Source of the DNA: Hyaloraphidium curvatum
Taxonomy: Eukaryota; Monoblepharomycota; Hyaloraphidiomycetes; Hyaloraphidiales; Hyaloraphidiaceae
Assembly: GCA_025558095.1 (NCBI GenBank)
Contig: JAIVFI010000009.1
Location: 744,001-808,000 of the forward strand
Direction of reading: 5' to 3'
DNA: 64,000 nt
Part shown: positions 49,012 through 59,387 of the stretch, one piece after another
Numbering within the stretch: the stretch's first letter is position 1
Layout: every line of letters starts with the position of its first letter
Position numbers and translations under genes: made by a program
Notes under the pieces: generated by a model
Database searches by the model: none
The model's input: only the letters and a program-made list of their open reading frames with translations
What the model was told of the DNA's origin: nothing

Positions 49012-50337
49012 TCAGGGTATCTCGACCGCCGCTTCCCCCGGGAGCCGCCGGAACGCCACGGGGTTCAGCGCCGCCGTGAGCATGACCTGTTGGACAAGCG
49101 ACCACGGATCGGCTTCGCTCCCGCGCAAAGCCCGCCCTGGAAGGCTCCCACCTTGTTGATCGTGGAATGCGGCCTCTCCCCCACCCCCCTCTCCATCTCC
49201 CGCACCGCCATCTCCAGCGCCTTCTCCTTCGCAAACTCCCTCATCCGATCATCCCCCACCACCTGCGCGCCCATCAGCGCCCCGTAGATCCTGAAATCGA
49301 GCGGATCGCCGCCTCTCGCGCCCTCGCTTGCCCTCGCCAACGCCCCCGGCGCGACCGAGCGGAGCGCGGAAAGGTATCCCCCGCTCCCCGGACCGCCGAG
49401 CCATTGGGAGGTCCAGAGATGCGTCCCGAGTCCCAGCGGGTCCGCGGCGTCGGAGAGGGCCGAGGAAGGGGAGGCGAGGTACGCCCGCGCGATCGGGAGG
49501 AGGTCGGCGATCTCCCCGCGCAGCGAACCCGTGCCCGCATCAAGAAGGTGAAACACGGCGAGCGCCGAAAGCGCGTCGTGGTTCGGCCTCGGCTGCGGTG
49601 CCCCGGCGATTGGGGTCAAGTCGACGTTGAGTTTCCAGCGGTAGCCGCGGCCGGGGACGAAGAAGAAAGGGTGGAGCTGTTTGGCGAGCGTGACGGCGGA
49701 GGCGAGGCGGGTGGTGTCGGAGGAGACGGCGGAGTAGCGGGCGAGGGCGAAGAGCCACTTGTCGATGTAGTGCCCTGTGGATCCCAGATGACCAGAGGAC
49801 ACAATCAAGTCAGCTCGTGAGAGTGCCGACCGGACGCCCCGAAAGACCCACAGTACATCCCGTCGTACTCCATGCCGTAATCCGTCCCCTTCCTCGCCAT
49901 CTCCTTGCCGATCCTGAGCCCCATGTAGCCCCCCGTCGCCGGGTCGTGCCGCATCGGGAACTCGGCCGACCTCGGGTTTCCGAGGCACGCGTGGACGGCG
50001 TCGATGAGCCTGGCGGCGGCGCCTAGGTACCGGTCGGACATGGTGTCGGGTTCGCCGGCGTCCTTGGCCAGCTGCTGTGAGAGCATGGCCTGGGAGCCGA
50101 ATGTGGCGACGGCGAAGGCGTCGGTCCCTGGCTTCCTGTCACAACGGCTCAGTTCCGAGGCCGCGACTGGGACCCACAGAGGTAACGCCGCTGTCCGCTC
50201 GGGGAAGGGCCGGCCTCGCTCGCGGGCATCGGCTTGGGGAAGCCCCCGGACGCGGCGGTCCAGTCACCATATACGTCCGCCAGCAGGGCGTCGGCGAGGC
50301 CCAGCAGCTCCCTTGCGCCGTCCGAAGCGGCTGCCAT
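49012..50337 (-). CDS. Unknown conserved all-helical protein
   Basis: Exons 50337..50174, 50135..49852, 49774..49152 and 49086..49012 give 381 residues. The start MAAASDGARELLGLADALL is helical. Distinct blocks include KPGTDAFAVATFGSQAM, FPMRHDPATGGYMGLRIG, YDGMYWHYIDKWLFALARY, TPIAGAPQPRPNHDALSAL and PHSTINK, ending LPGEAAVEIP. Repeated helix pairs with Trp/Tyr/His-rich turns resemble six-hairpin (alpha/alpha toroid) glycosidase-like proteins, but I cannot name a family and no catalytic acid pair is certain. The first intron uses GTCCCA, a weaker donor chosen for phase; the other joins are clear. Confidence 0.6.
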
Positions 50338-50463
50338 CGTGCGCCTGAAAAGCGCTGCGTGGTTTCGAGGAAGAAGGAGCCGTCGAATGGCTCCGAAAAC
50401 CGCGGTGAATCACGCGGAAGCGCCAACTGTCGACCCGACGCCGTCCAAACAAACCGACGCCGG

Positions 50464-51417
50464 ATGGGCAAGCGCTCCCGCGAGGCCGGCGACGGCGCCG
50501 CGGGCGGGCCGTCCAAGAAGGCCAAGAAGGAGAAGCAGAAGGCCGAGCACCGCGCGCTGCGCAAGGCCAAGAAGGAGCGCAAAGCCGCCGAGAAGATGGC
50601 GAGGCTCGCGGCCAAGGAGGCCGAGCCGGAGCCGGCGGAGGAGGAGGAGGAGCTAGCCGGGGAGGGGAAATTGACGTTCAAGGAGCGGGCAAAGGCGGCG
50701 AAGAAGGCGCGGAAGGAGCTGAAGAAGCAGCGGCTGGCGGCGGAGGCGGCGGCTGCTGCCGCGAGGGCCGAGTCGGGCGAGCCCGCCGAGCCCGAGGAGG
50801 AGGTCGAGCTCACGCCGAAGCAGCTGCGGAAGCTCGAGAAGAGGGTGGCAAAGGAGAAGAAGCGCGCGGCGGCGGCGGCGGCGGCAGCTGAGGCTGCGAA
50901 GCCCGCGAAGCCGAAAGCCGCCGACCCCGCGCCGGCCCGCTCGGGCTCGGACTCGGACTCTGCCTCCGAAAAAGAGGACCGCGACGGAGACGGCGGCCAG
51001 AATCAGGCCGCGGATGGGAACGGCGAGCCGGTGCTGAGCGACAAGCAGCGGTGGCGGCGCAACAAGAAGCTCCGCAAGGAGAAGCGCCGCGCCAAGATCG
51101 AGGCCCGCAAGGCGCGCGAGGCCGCGGCGCAGGCGGACGGCGGCGGGGGGGAGGACCACCCGGCCGACGACGACGCCGCCCCGGCCAAGAAGCCGTGGAA
51201 CGACTGGTCCTCCTCCTTTGCCGGGGACGACGCCAAGCGGGACAAGTTCCTGCGGCTGCTGGGCGCAAAGAAGGCCGGGAACGAGGCGGCGCTCGCGGGC
51301 GGGGCGGTCAGGGCTGGGGAGGGGGTGGAGGAGAAGCTGGAGGCGGAGTTTGAGCGGGCGAGGGGGTTCGATGGGAGGAAGAGGTGGGGAGGGAAGGTCG
51401 GGTTGGGGGGGTACTGA
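50464..51417 (+). CDS. Lys/Ala/Glu-rich nuclear protein with C-terminal SMAP-like domain
   Basis: A single-exon 317-residue protein. Most of it is highly charged helix (KKAKKEKQKAEHRALRKAKK, KLEKRVAKEKKRAAAA) with a Ser/Asp patch (SGSDSDSASEKEDRDGD). The C-terminus PWNDWSSSFAGDDAKRDKFLRLLGAKK matches the small-acidic-protein/KNOP1-type C-terminal motif (W...F.......KFLRLMG..K). Proteins with this motif are nucleolar and linked to ribosome biogenesis. The function here is inferred from that motif and composition only. It is head to head with the unknown helical protein, 126 bp between starts. Confidence 0.72.
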   Translation: MGKRSREAGDGAAGGPSKKAKKEKQKAEHRALRKAKKERKAAEKMARLAAKEAEPEPAEEEEELAGEGKLTFKERAKAAKKARKELKKQRLAAEAAAAAARAESGEPAEPEEEVELTPKQLRKLEKRVAKEKKRAAAAAAAAEAAKPAKPKAADPAPARSGSDSDSASEKEDRDGDGGQNQAADGNGEPVLSDKQRWRRNKKLRKEKRRAKIEARKAREAAAQADGGGGEDHPADDDAAPAKKPWNDWSSSFAGDDAKRDKFLRLLGAKKAGNEAALAGGAVRAGEGVEEKLEAEFERARGFDGRKRWGGKVGLGGY

Positions 51418-52541
51418 GGCGCTGGAGTGTTCGCCAGGGCCAGGCAGAAGCGACTTGGAGAGTGGTGCTCGTCGCCATTACATTCTTGCATTTCGTCAGT
51501 CAACCATTTCCAGATCCGAAGCGGACGAGTCAGGTGGGGCGCAACGCCGCACCTCGCGCTCTCCGCCCCCGGCTCGCCGCCCGCTCCCCGGAAATCACAA
51601 CCTTGTTGAAAGCACCGGATTCCGGACATTGTCCGTCGCTTGAATGTCGCCATCGGGCCGGCGATCCGAGGGAACCTCGAAACAAGTGCGGCGGGGCGGA
51701 GACTGTGTCTGGTCCGAGCCGGTGGCCGCCCGCATTGCCGCTCCGGGCGGAATCGTCTGAGTGTCGAGCAAGCGTGGAGCGCAGCGGACTCGAATGTTTG
51801 CGCTGATTTTGTTGCGCGAGACGTCGCCCGATCTCATCAAGGTGGCCGCCCGTCGTGCCCCAGAGTCCGACGACTCATCAAGCGCCTCCGCGCAACCGCC
51901 GTCGTTCCCCCCGCAAACGGCCAGGCATCCACCATCGCCGGCCCACTTCCAAGAAAGCGCGGCCCCATGTGGCGCCATGGCCAGCGAATGAAGACAGGTT
52001 CGGTGAACTCGGAAGCCCCGATCCCCGGGCCCCGCTTCCGGAACCCGCCCGGCCGATCCGCGGCGCCGCGCCCCGCCCCACCGCTAGTCCCTGCGCGGTT
52101 GGATGCTCCAGTGGATCCCTGGCGGATGCCGGAGGTGGACGCGGGGAAACTTGTACAAGATTCGCGGGACCGGTCCGAGGGATCGCGACGAGTCATTTGT
52201 GGCCACGATCACGGGCGAATCCCATCTCGCGGCGGCGCCCGCAGCGCGACCATCCGGGGAAGCGGAGGCCCGGATTCACGGGGAACAATGTTCTGAGCGA
52301 CGTGGGCGTTTTGCCAAAGTTCCGGGGCCGCAGGGTCCATGCCGGTTGGAGGTTTGGGCGTGGGACGAGTGGAATTGGGGACCCACGTCAGACGCCAGCT
52401 CATCCGATTTCGCGGCCGGTCCAAATCCCTGGCGGAAACCGACGTTCTCGGCCCCGGGACCAGACCACTCGAGTGCTCCCCGCTTGCCCCGACCGAACGG
52501 CGCCGGCCCGCGGCACCCGACCGATTGCAGCAGCCGACGCC
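51418..52541. other. Long intergenic region, no convincing gene
   Basis: A 218-residue plus-strand frame (51640..52296) and others exist but are rich in Arg/Pro/Gly with no domain. The region may be the promoter and long 5' leader of the C2H2 gene that follows, as expected for a regulatory gene. Confidence 0.4.
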
Positions 52542-53561
52542 ATGGCGGTCGCCGCCGCCGCGCCCATCGCCGTCCGCGGCCGCCCCGCCGCCTGGAGCCC
52601 GATGACCGCCTCTCCCCCGTCGCCGCCCCGCGTGTCCGCGGTCGGCCCCATCGCCCCGCCGCCGCGGAGGGAGGCGTCGTTCCCGGCGGTCGCCGCACTT
52701 CCTCACTCGCCCGGCACACGCGCTCCCCTGCCCGACGGCGCCTCCATCGAGCTTTCCCCGCTGTCCATCGCGCACCGCCGCACCTCCTCCCTCTCCTCCG
52801 ACGCCTCTGCCACCTCCACCGCGCTCTCCTCCTCCGGGCGCCCCCCCTCGGCCGAGTCGGACGCCTCCTCGGACACCTTCCCGCCTCGCCGCCCCTTACT
52901 CCTCCGCCACGACTCGGCCGTCTCGCTGTTCCACCAGGACCCCTTCGAGACCGCGCTGGGCGGACCGCTGCCCGACCTGCTCCCCGCGATCGCCTCCTCG
53001 CCGCCCTCCTCCCCCTCCGACCGCCCCGAGAAGCCCAAGGCGTTCCGGTGCACCTTCCCCGGCTGCGACAAGGTACCTTCCTGCATCCGCTCGCCGCGCC
53101 ATCGTCCCGTTGATCCGGCCCGTCCCGCATGCAGTCCTTCACCACCTCGGGCCACCTCTCCCGCCACCGCCGCAACCACGCCGCCTACGCCGACCGCCCC
53201 TTCGCGTGCCCGGTGCCCGGATGCCCGCTGCGGTTCACGAGGACGGACAACCTGAGGAGCCACTACCGGAGGTGCGTCGATTCCGGGGAGACGTGAAGGC
53301 GGGGAGCGCTGACGGTGGCTTTCGAAATTCCGCACCCCTCACTCGCTCGCTCGACGTCCCCGGTACTCGGCAAGCAGCCACGCGAGGCAGCTCGGCATGG
53401 AAGGCGAGCTCCCCGAGGGATACGTCGCCGGCCTGGTCGCTGCGATCGGCGCCGCGGCTGTGCAGCCGTCGTTCCCGAGCGCGTGCGACGGCGACGAAGC
53501 CGAGGTGGAGATCTGGAGCGGGGATGCAGCGGGGTACGGGTACGGCTTTGGGGCGTGGTGA
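52542..53561 (+). CDS. Two-finger C2H2 zinc-finger transcription factor
   Basis: Exons 52542..53072, 53135..53271 and 53387..53561 give 280 residues. A long Ser/Pro-rich N-terminal half (RRTSSLSSDASATSTALSS, ASSDTFPPRRPLLLRHDSAV) precedes two C2H2 fingers near 170-226: FRCTFPGCDKSFTTSGHLSRHRRNH, split by the first intron, and FACPVPGCPLRFTRTDNLRSHYRRQ. This tandem-finger pattern is that of fungal Msn2/Azf-like or StuA-neighbour regulators. Without the last splice the protein ends 9 codons after HYRR. The third exon (MEGELPEGYVAGL, EVEIWSGDAAGYGYGFGAW) fits phase and acceptor and is preferred. Confidence 0.8.
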
Positions 53562-54186
53562 TCCACATGCGGGGACGCACCGATGGGGAGCGACGGGCGG
53601 GTCGCTGCGGGCAGCAGCGGTAGTAGCTGGGGAACGACACGGTAGGATGTCGGTGGGGACCTTCTTTGTGATTGGAGTGCTTCGCGAGTTGGATGTTGTA
53701 TCTGGGACTTGAAATGGAAATTCTCCGCGGACGGCGATCCGCTCAGGGAAAAGATCGGGGCGATCGCGGGGCTCAGAGCCGACGCCAGGCTGGTCGCCCT
53801 GCAACACCGGGTCGAAGGAGTGGCTGCTCGTCGGCCGCGATCAGATCACCGGCGCCGTGCGAGATCGACGGAAGGTCAGGATCGTGGCGAGTGGGGAGCA
53901 GCACCACCAGCAGACCGGCACGTGCGTCGCCCTCGAGGACGGCTGGGCCGTGGTCGATTTGGCCGGCTTCGCCGGCGCTGCTGCCATCATTCCGGCCCAC
54001 TTTGCGGCTCCGTACCGACTCTTCCGTTGATCGAATTGATGTCAGCTCGCGTAGCGGGCGACGAATTTGACGATGGAGGGCTCGCGAAGGAGAGTTTCGG
54101 CGAGGCAGGGGGAAGGAACTGCAATAATGTTTTTCACGCTGGTGGACGGAACCTACACCGGTTTTTGCGAAGAGACTCGATCTCCG
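53562..54186. other. Intergenic, no convincing gene
   Basis: Convergent 3' ends of the C2H2 gene and the alpha/beta hydrolase bound this stretch. Overlapping short frames on both strands show no recognisable motif. Confidence 0.35.
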
Positions 54187-55044
54187 CTATGATTCTCCGA
54201 ACGCCTCGGCGAGGACGGCGGCGACGTGGGCCACGAACCCCTCGAGGTGCTCCCTGCTGTCGTGGATCCCGTGCAGCGCCCCCGGCGTCTCGTGCACCGA
54301 GATGTTGGGCGCGCACCTGGCCGGCCTCACGGCGTGCTCGGGGAAAAACGCGGCCCCGACGTCGGCCCTGATCAGCCGCCCGGGCACGTCCGTGGGCGCG
54401 TCCTCTTCGTGGTCCAGCGCGGTGCCTCCCAGTGCCGCGTCCCACATGGTGTTGTCCATCGCAAGCCAGCTCCTGGCCGTCGCGAGGAGCGCGTGCGGGG
54501 TGTAGACGTCCCCCGCCGTCAGCGCCGACCCCGGCGCGATCGGCCTGCGCGCGTTCTCCGCCGCGTACTCCTCCGGCGTCTTGCCTGCAGCCTGCGCGGC
54601 CCCGATGTTTTCCTTGAGGATGGCGAACGCGTCGCGGTAGGGCGTGGCGTCGAACACCTCGGGCTTTAGCATGAACAGCGGCGGATCTTCCAGTACCACG
54701 GCGCGGACCAGTTCCGGCGCCTCGCGACGGCGGCGAGGTACGCTTCGACCCCGCCAAGCGAATGCCCGACCAGCACCGCCGGCCTCCGCACCACCCCGTC
54801 CAGCAGCGCCACGGCGTCCGACGCCCACGCGCTCGTGGTGTACCGCGCGGTCCGAGCCGCCGTGGCCGCGGCCGTCGACGGCGTAGCACCGGTAGCGGTC
54901 CGCGAGGCGCGCCACGATGGGCTGCCACGTCCAGCGGGAGCCCGAGACGCCGTGCAGGAAGACGACGGGCGGCGCGTGCTCGGGGCCGCAGACGGAGTAG
55001 GCGATGCGGAGGTCGCCGTTCGCGAACGAAAGGGGGTTCTCCAT
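54187..55044 (-). CDS. Alpha/beta hydrolase with two compensating frameshifts
   Basis: From ATG 55044 the frame reads VVFLHGVSGSRWTW (HG oxyanion hole) and YAVDGRGHGGSD, then degenerates into Arg/Gly-rich sequence. The proper family continuation (SAWASDAVALLDGVV and nucleophile elbow LVGHSLGGVEAYLAAVARR) is found in another frame between about 54846 and 54725. The first frame then resumes with PELVRAVVLEDPPLFML and ends HLEGFVAHVAAVLAEAFGES. Thus one base is gained near 54840-54846 and one lost near 54716-54728. Either both are sequence errors, leaving a normal 285-residue epoxide-hydrolase/esterase-like enzyme, or the annotated frame lacks its catalytic Ser. The C-terminal His motif is GALHGIHDS. 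Confidence 0.72.
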   Translation of the reverse strand: MENPLSFANGDLRIAYSVCGPEHAPPVVFLHGVSGSRWTWQPIVARLADRYRCYAVDGRGHGGSDRAVHHERVGVGRRGAAGRGGAEAGGAGRAFAWRGRSVPRRRREAPELVRAVVLEDPPLFMLKPEVFDATPYRDAFAILKENIGAAQAAGKTPEEYAAENARRPIAPGSALTAGDVYTPHALLATARSWLAMDNTMWDAALGGTALDHEEDAPTDVPGRLIRADVGAAFFPEHAVRPARCAPNISVHETPGALHGIHDSREHLEGFVAHVAAVLAEAFGES

Positions 55045-55242
55045 GGTCGATGGCGCGTCGAATGCGCAGAACGGTCCTAACGAGCCGCGATTGGACCCGA
55101 TGCTCTCGGTTAAGGCGCGCCTGCTGTTCTGTGGGAGACGTCGCCCCGGGGAGACGCGTGCGGATCGGCGCCGCCCGTGGCGCCGCCAAAGCATCCTCCG
55201 CTCCCGGTCCACCTCGCGCAGCGAATCTCCTCCGAAACCACG

Positions 55243-55900
55243 ATGGCCGTGCGTCCCCTCCCCTTCCCTTCCTCGCCCCGCTCACTCCTCCCTCCCCGCC
55301 CGTCCCCCGCCCGTCCCCGCGACTGTCCCCCACCCTCCACCCCTCCCCACCGCAGCCCAACACCGGCAAGGAGCTCTCCTGGATCTTCGTGATCACCGTC
55401 CTGCCCGGGAAGCGGGACGAGCTGCTCAAGGTCATGGACGACATGGTGGCGAGCACAAAGGGGGAGGAGGGGTGCCTCGAGTACCTGTGGTTCGAGAACG
55501 CGGAGAAGACCGAGGTGCGTGGCCTCCGTCCCCTCTCTCCTGCTCGGGTGCGACCGGGAGCGAAAACGGTCCGTCGGTTCCCCGGCCGCGACCCTGACCC
55601 CCCCTTCGCGGCGCCCAGGTCCAGGTCCTCGAGCGGTACAAGGACGCCGAAGCCGGCCTCGTGCATTCGGCCAACTTCGGCAAGTTCGCCGAGCGGCTCT
55701 TTGCCGCGTCGACGTACAAGGAGATGACGGTGTGGGGGAACCTCGAGGGGGACGCCGAGAGCGCCGAGGGGAAGCTCAAGGCGGGGCTGGCGACGATGAA
55801 CGCCAGGTTCTACGTGGGTCGTTCTTTGCGGTGGGGCGGGACGAGTGCTGATCGACATTTGGAACAGGGACCGTTCGGGGCGGGAGGGTTCACGAAGTGA
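55243..55900 (+). CDS. Antibiotic biosynthesis monooxygenase (ABM) family protein
   Basis: Proposed exons 55243..55248, 55356..55514, 55619..55813 and 55868..55900 give 130 residues. The core ELSWIFVITVLPGKRDELLKVMDDMV, EEGCLEYLWFENAE, VQVLERYKDAEAGLVHSAN and KFAERLFAASTYKEMTVWG is a ferredoxin-like ABM/YgiN dimer fold. It has the typical final His of the E.Y.d..a...H pattern. There is no ATG in frame before the core, so a six-base first exon (ATG GCC) followed by a 107 bp intron is proposed. Members oxidise quinols or act as heme-free monooxygenases. The tiny first exon should be confirmed by transcripts. Confidence 0.75.
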
Positions 55901-55932
55901 GCGGTATTGGCGCTGGGCAAGAGACACCGCTG

Positions 55933-57450
55933 CTATCGCTTGCCTTCCTCCTTCCCCGCCGCACCGCCGTCGTCGGCCTCCTCGACCGCCTGCTCCTTCG
56001 TGCCCGGATTCGCAGTGCCCTTCCCTCTGGAAGGCGCCTCGTCGCCGTCCGACTGAAGTCCCTTGGCCGCCGGCTCCTGCGCGTCCCCTGCGGGCTCCGG
56101 CTCCTTCGCCGGCGGCTCAAGCTCCTTCGCTGCCTCTGGTGCCGGCGCGACCGGGGGCGGAGCACCGGCTACCGCCTCCCCCTCCCCCTCCCGCCTCCCT
56201 CCCGCCGCCCCCCACGCCCCCACCTCCCCGACGTCCACGTACGGATGCCCGCACTTTGCCACCCACACGCACCGCAGCCCGTCCACCACGCGGTCCCAGT
56301 TCCCCTCCTTCGTCCCGATCCACGCGTCCGCCTCGAGCGCCAAGGTGAGTTGCGACAGGTGGTACAGCCCCATGTCGGCGTTGGTCGCCACCTCGCGGGT
56401 GCCCCCGAGGTTGGACCGGGGGATCTTGCTGTACAGCACGGCAAACTCCTCCGGCAGGGCGGAGGCTTCTTCGACGACCGAGGGGTCCTCGGTGGCGAGG
56501 AAGAGCTGCCGCCTGACGCGGACGGGGTTCTGCGCCTGCAGCCTCCTGGCGGCGCCGGCGTACCGCGCGTAGGGAAGCTTCCCGTGCCCGCCGCGGCGCA
56601 CGTGCACGGAGATGGTGCCCGGGGGAAGCGGGTACAGCGCGGGCGGGTTCTTTGCCAGCGGGCCGCGGCGGGCGTGCTCGGGGGCGGCGTCGTTGACCCG
56701 GATCCGCCGCAGGGAGGCGACCGTCTCGTGATTGAACCGCAGCAGAAAGGCAGTGGCCTGGGCGTGCCACCATGTCCGGATCTCGTCGCATTCCAGGCCG
56801 GGGGCGGCGCGGTTCAGGAGCTCCCATGCGGCGAGCGGCACGCCGCACCGCATCCGCTGCCCGACCGCCGGGTCCGTCTCGGCCGCGCCGCGGTCCACCG
56901 TGCTGCCCGCGTCGGCGAACCGCGTGCAGTTTGTCGGGGGCTGGAAGTAGCACAGCCAATTCCACTTCCCGGCGAGGCCGCAGTGCCGCTGGGCGCGTGC
57001 AAAGGCGTGGCCGGCGTCGTCGGCCCACACGAAGATGCGGTCCGAGGCCAGGGCCAGGGCCAACACGGCGGCGGCATCGATCCACTGCGTGCCCATGCCG
57101 TGCGAATGCGAGGCGCGGAGGAAGGTCTTCCCGCCGCAGTCCGCGGGAAACTGGTGTCTCAGGATGAGCGCCTGCGCCTCGCGGGTGGCGGGCGCCAGGC
57201 CGGCGGCGGGCAGCCTGTTCACCACATCGCGCCGCATCGCGTCGTCCGTGAAGAGGTCCATCACGACGTCCGGCGTCGGCGGCGCGGGCGGCGGGCACGG
57301 CACGACCACCGCGCGCGGGCGGACGCGGTCCGCGGCGCGCTCGATCATCGACTTTTCCCGGGGCCACACCGCGTCGGGGGCAAGGATGTATATGGCGAAC
57401 GCGAGGAGCACGAGCGCCGCGCCCGCACGGAGGAGGAACCGCGGGTGCAT
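55933..57450 (-). CDS. FUT8-like fucosyltransferase-type type II membrane protein
   Basis: A single-exon 505-residue protein. A signal anchor (FLLRAGAALVLLAFAIYIL) follows a short cytosolic MHPR. The catalytic region has SHGMGTQWIDAAAVLALAL, NWLCYFQPPTNC, TISVHVRRGGHGK (the VHVRRxDK-like GDP-fucose motif), FLATEDPSVVEEA, FAVLYSKIPRSN and MGLYHLSQLTLALEADAWIGTKEGNWDRVVDGLR. This order matches alpha-1,6-fucosyltransferase/NodZ-type GT23 enzymes, with Gly-His where Asp-Lys is usual. A Glu/Pro/Ala-rich tail of about 80 residues is appended. It would act in the Golgi lumen. Donor and acceptor are inferred. Confidence 0.72.
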   Translation of the reverse strand: MHPRFLLRAGAALVLLAFAIYILAPDAVWPREKSMIERAADRVRPRAVVVPCPPPAPPTPDVVMDLFTDDAMRRDVVNRLPAAGLAPATREAQALILRHQFPADCGGKTFLRASHSHGMGTQWIDAAAVLALALASDRIFVWADDAGHAFARAQRHCGLAGKWNWLCYFQPPTNCTRFADAGSTVDRGAAETDPAVGQRMRCGVPLAAWELLNRAAPGLECDEIRTWWHAQATAFLLRFNHETVASLRRIRVNDAAPEHARRGPLAKNPPALYPLPPGTISVHVRRGGHGKLPYARYAGAARRLQAQNPVRVRRQLFLATEDPSVVEEASALPEEFAVLYSKIPRSNLGGTREVATNADMGLYHLSQLTLALEADAWIGTKEGNWDRVVDGLRCVWVAKCGHPYVDVGEVGAWGAAGGRREGEGEAVAGAPPPVAPAPEAAKELEPPAKEPEPAGDAQEPAAKGLQSDGDEAPSRGKGTANPGTKEQAVEEADDGGAAGKEEGKR

Positions 57451-57681
57451 CCCAGCGAGGGATCCCGTTGGGGGACGAAGGGATTCCGGGGGGCGGCGAA
57501 GGTACGAAGGTATGAGCAACTTCGAGATTGTGGCGCGAATCCCCAACTGGTGGCATCTCCCCCCGGCGGTCCCCGGAGCCCAGCTCACGGGCTCCGGGTT
57601 GGCTAGCCGGGGGTTACCTGTGTCCGGACCCGCCCACCCACATCGCTCGCTCCCCACCGCTTCCAGTGCGCCTACATCCAC

Positions 57682-58969
57682 CTACTCCTCCGGCACCTCC
57701 ATCTCCCCCGGGTCCTCGGGCTCTTCCACGTTGCCCCCGAGCCCGTACTCGATGAACTCGGTGCCGTATTCGGACGCCTCCATCGCCTCTGTGGCCTTCT
57801 TGTAGACGAAGGCCATGGAGGCGTAGAAGTAGATGGCGCGGATGCGCGCGGAGAAGGCGTCGATCTGACGCCGGAAAGGAAGGGGTAGGTCAGCGAGGCC
57901 GAAAGAGCAAAGTTGGTGCTTGGGGGAGGTTCACCTTGAAATGGTCCTCCTCGCTCTGGAACGCGTTGAGAGAGTCCACCAGCCCCTTCAGGTACTCGAC
58001 CATGGTCCCGTTCTTCCTGTACGCGCCCCCGTAATCGGCCATGTAGCTCGTGTGCAGGTCCTCGCACAGGTACATGCCCCCCTCCTTCAGATGGAGCAGC
58101 TCCTCCTCGAAAGCAACGCGCTGCTGCACCATCTTGTGCCCGCCGTCGTCGATCACGATGTCGGGGGGCGGCACCGAGCGGCGGAAGGCGCGCCAGAAGG
58201 TGCGGTTTGCCTGGTCGCCGATGTGGATGTGCACGCCGGGGCCCTGGAACTTGACGACCTCGGGGTTGAAGTCCACCCCGTGGTACTCCAACCTGTTCGG
58301 CCCGAAATAGGCCTGCCACATGTCGATCGATCCCCCGCTCTGCACGCCGATCTCGACCAGCACCACCTTCCTCCGCGCCCGGAACCTTTTGAAGTGCCGG
58401 TGGTACGCGTCGAAGTACCCGCTCCACTTGTGCATCCCGCGGCCCTCGTGCGCCAGCGCTATCTTCCAGAGGGGGTTGCAGTCCGGGCCCTCCTCGTCCA
58501 GCGGGTCGCAGGCCGTCGCGTTGGTTTTCGGTGTCGCCGCGGGGGCGGAAGCGGAGGTCCCGGTCGGCGGCGGTTCCTCCTTGTCCTCCTTAGGTGGTTC
58601 CTCCTTCGTTGCACCGTTCGGAGTTTCGGGTTTCTCGCCCTCTGGAGGCTCCTCGTCCTCCGGAGACGCGTCCTTTTCGGGGCGCGGCGCCGGCGCGTCC
58701 CCTTTCCCCTCCCCCTCCTTAGGCTCCCCGCCCTCCTCCTCCTCCTCCTCCTCGTCGTCGTCGATTCCCGGCTCGCCCTCCCTTTCGCGCACCTCCCCCC
58801 CGCCGCGCCACGCGCCGCCCCGCCACGCCGCCGGTTCGCGCACCTCGACCGCGAGCGGCCAGTCCGCGGGGCACGCGAGCGACGCGAGGGGCGAGGAAAG
58901 GGGGATCACCGCGACGGCAAAGACGAAGCCGAGCGCGAAGGCGAGGGGGAAGAGGAGGCGCGGTTCCAT
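57682..58969 (-). CDS. Type II membrane SAM-methyltransferase-like protein (copy 1)
   Basis: Exons 58969..57935 and 57864..57682 give 405 residues. A signal anchor (FPLAFALGFVFAVAVIPL) is followed by a very acidic/Pro stem of about 130 residues (DDDEEEEEEEGGEP). The domain then reads CNPLWKIALAHEGRGMHKW, YFDAYHRHFKRFR, VVLVEIGVQSGGSIDMW (motif I), YHGVDFNP, DIVIDDGGHKMVQQRV and GGMYLCEDLHTSYM. Motif I and DDGGH are those of macrocin/mycinamicin-type sugar O-methyltransferases and cephalosporin-hydroxylase-like proteins. With a lumenal position, a glycan or glycolipid substrate is likely (inference). A paralogue is at 61.7-62.9 kb. Confidence 0.82.
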
Positions 58970-59387
58970 GTTCGTCGTGAGGGGAGGGACGGCCGGCCCG
59001 CGCTGCCCGCGACAGGCTTGGCTATCACTTCCATCGGGGGACGGCTCGCATTTTCGGCTCACTAATGGGGCTCCAGATGAATGGTTATTGTGAAAGCATT
59101 CCCGGTTTCTCGCAAGTGGACCGAATCTCCAAGACCGAGCCATGCCAGCGGTCGCCTGCCAAGGAACCCGGCAAACGTTCTTTCCTTCGATCCACTGCGG
59201 AACGGATGCCGAATGCGCTCGAAGGAGTGTCGCTGGATCGAGTATCCCCAACCGGGGCAACAACTGCGCGAGTGGACCTCGCTGAGGCGGAGGAACGGCC
59301 AGTTCCAGGGCCCCGCACAGCCACGCACGCCAATTTCGTCACAGGCCCTCCAGATCCCATCGGGACTCCATTACGTCCCAACAGCAC

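Noticed and set aside
51640-52296. 218-residue plus-strand ORF upstream of the C2H2 gene
   Set aside because: Low-complexity Arg/Pro/Gly composition, no splice-linked conserved block, and competing frames of similar length on both strands.
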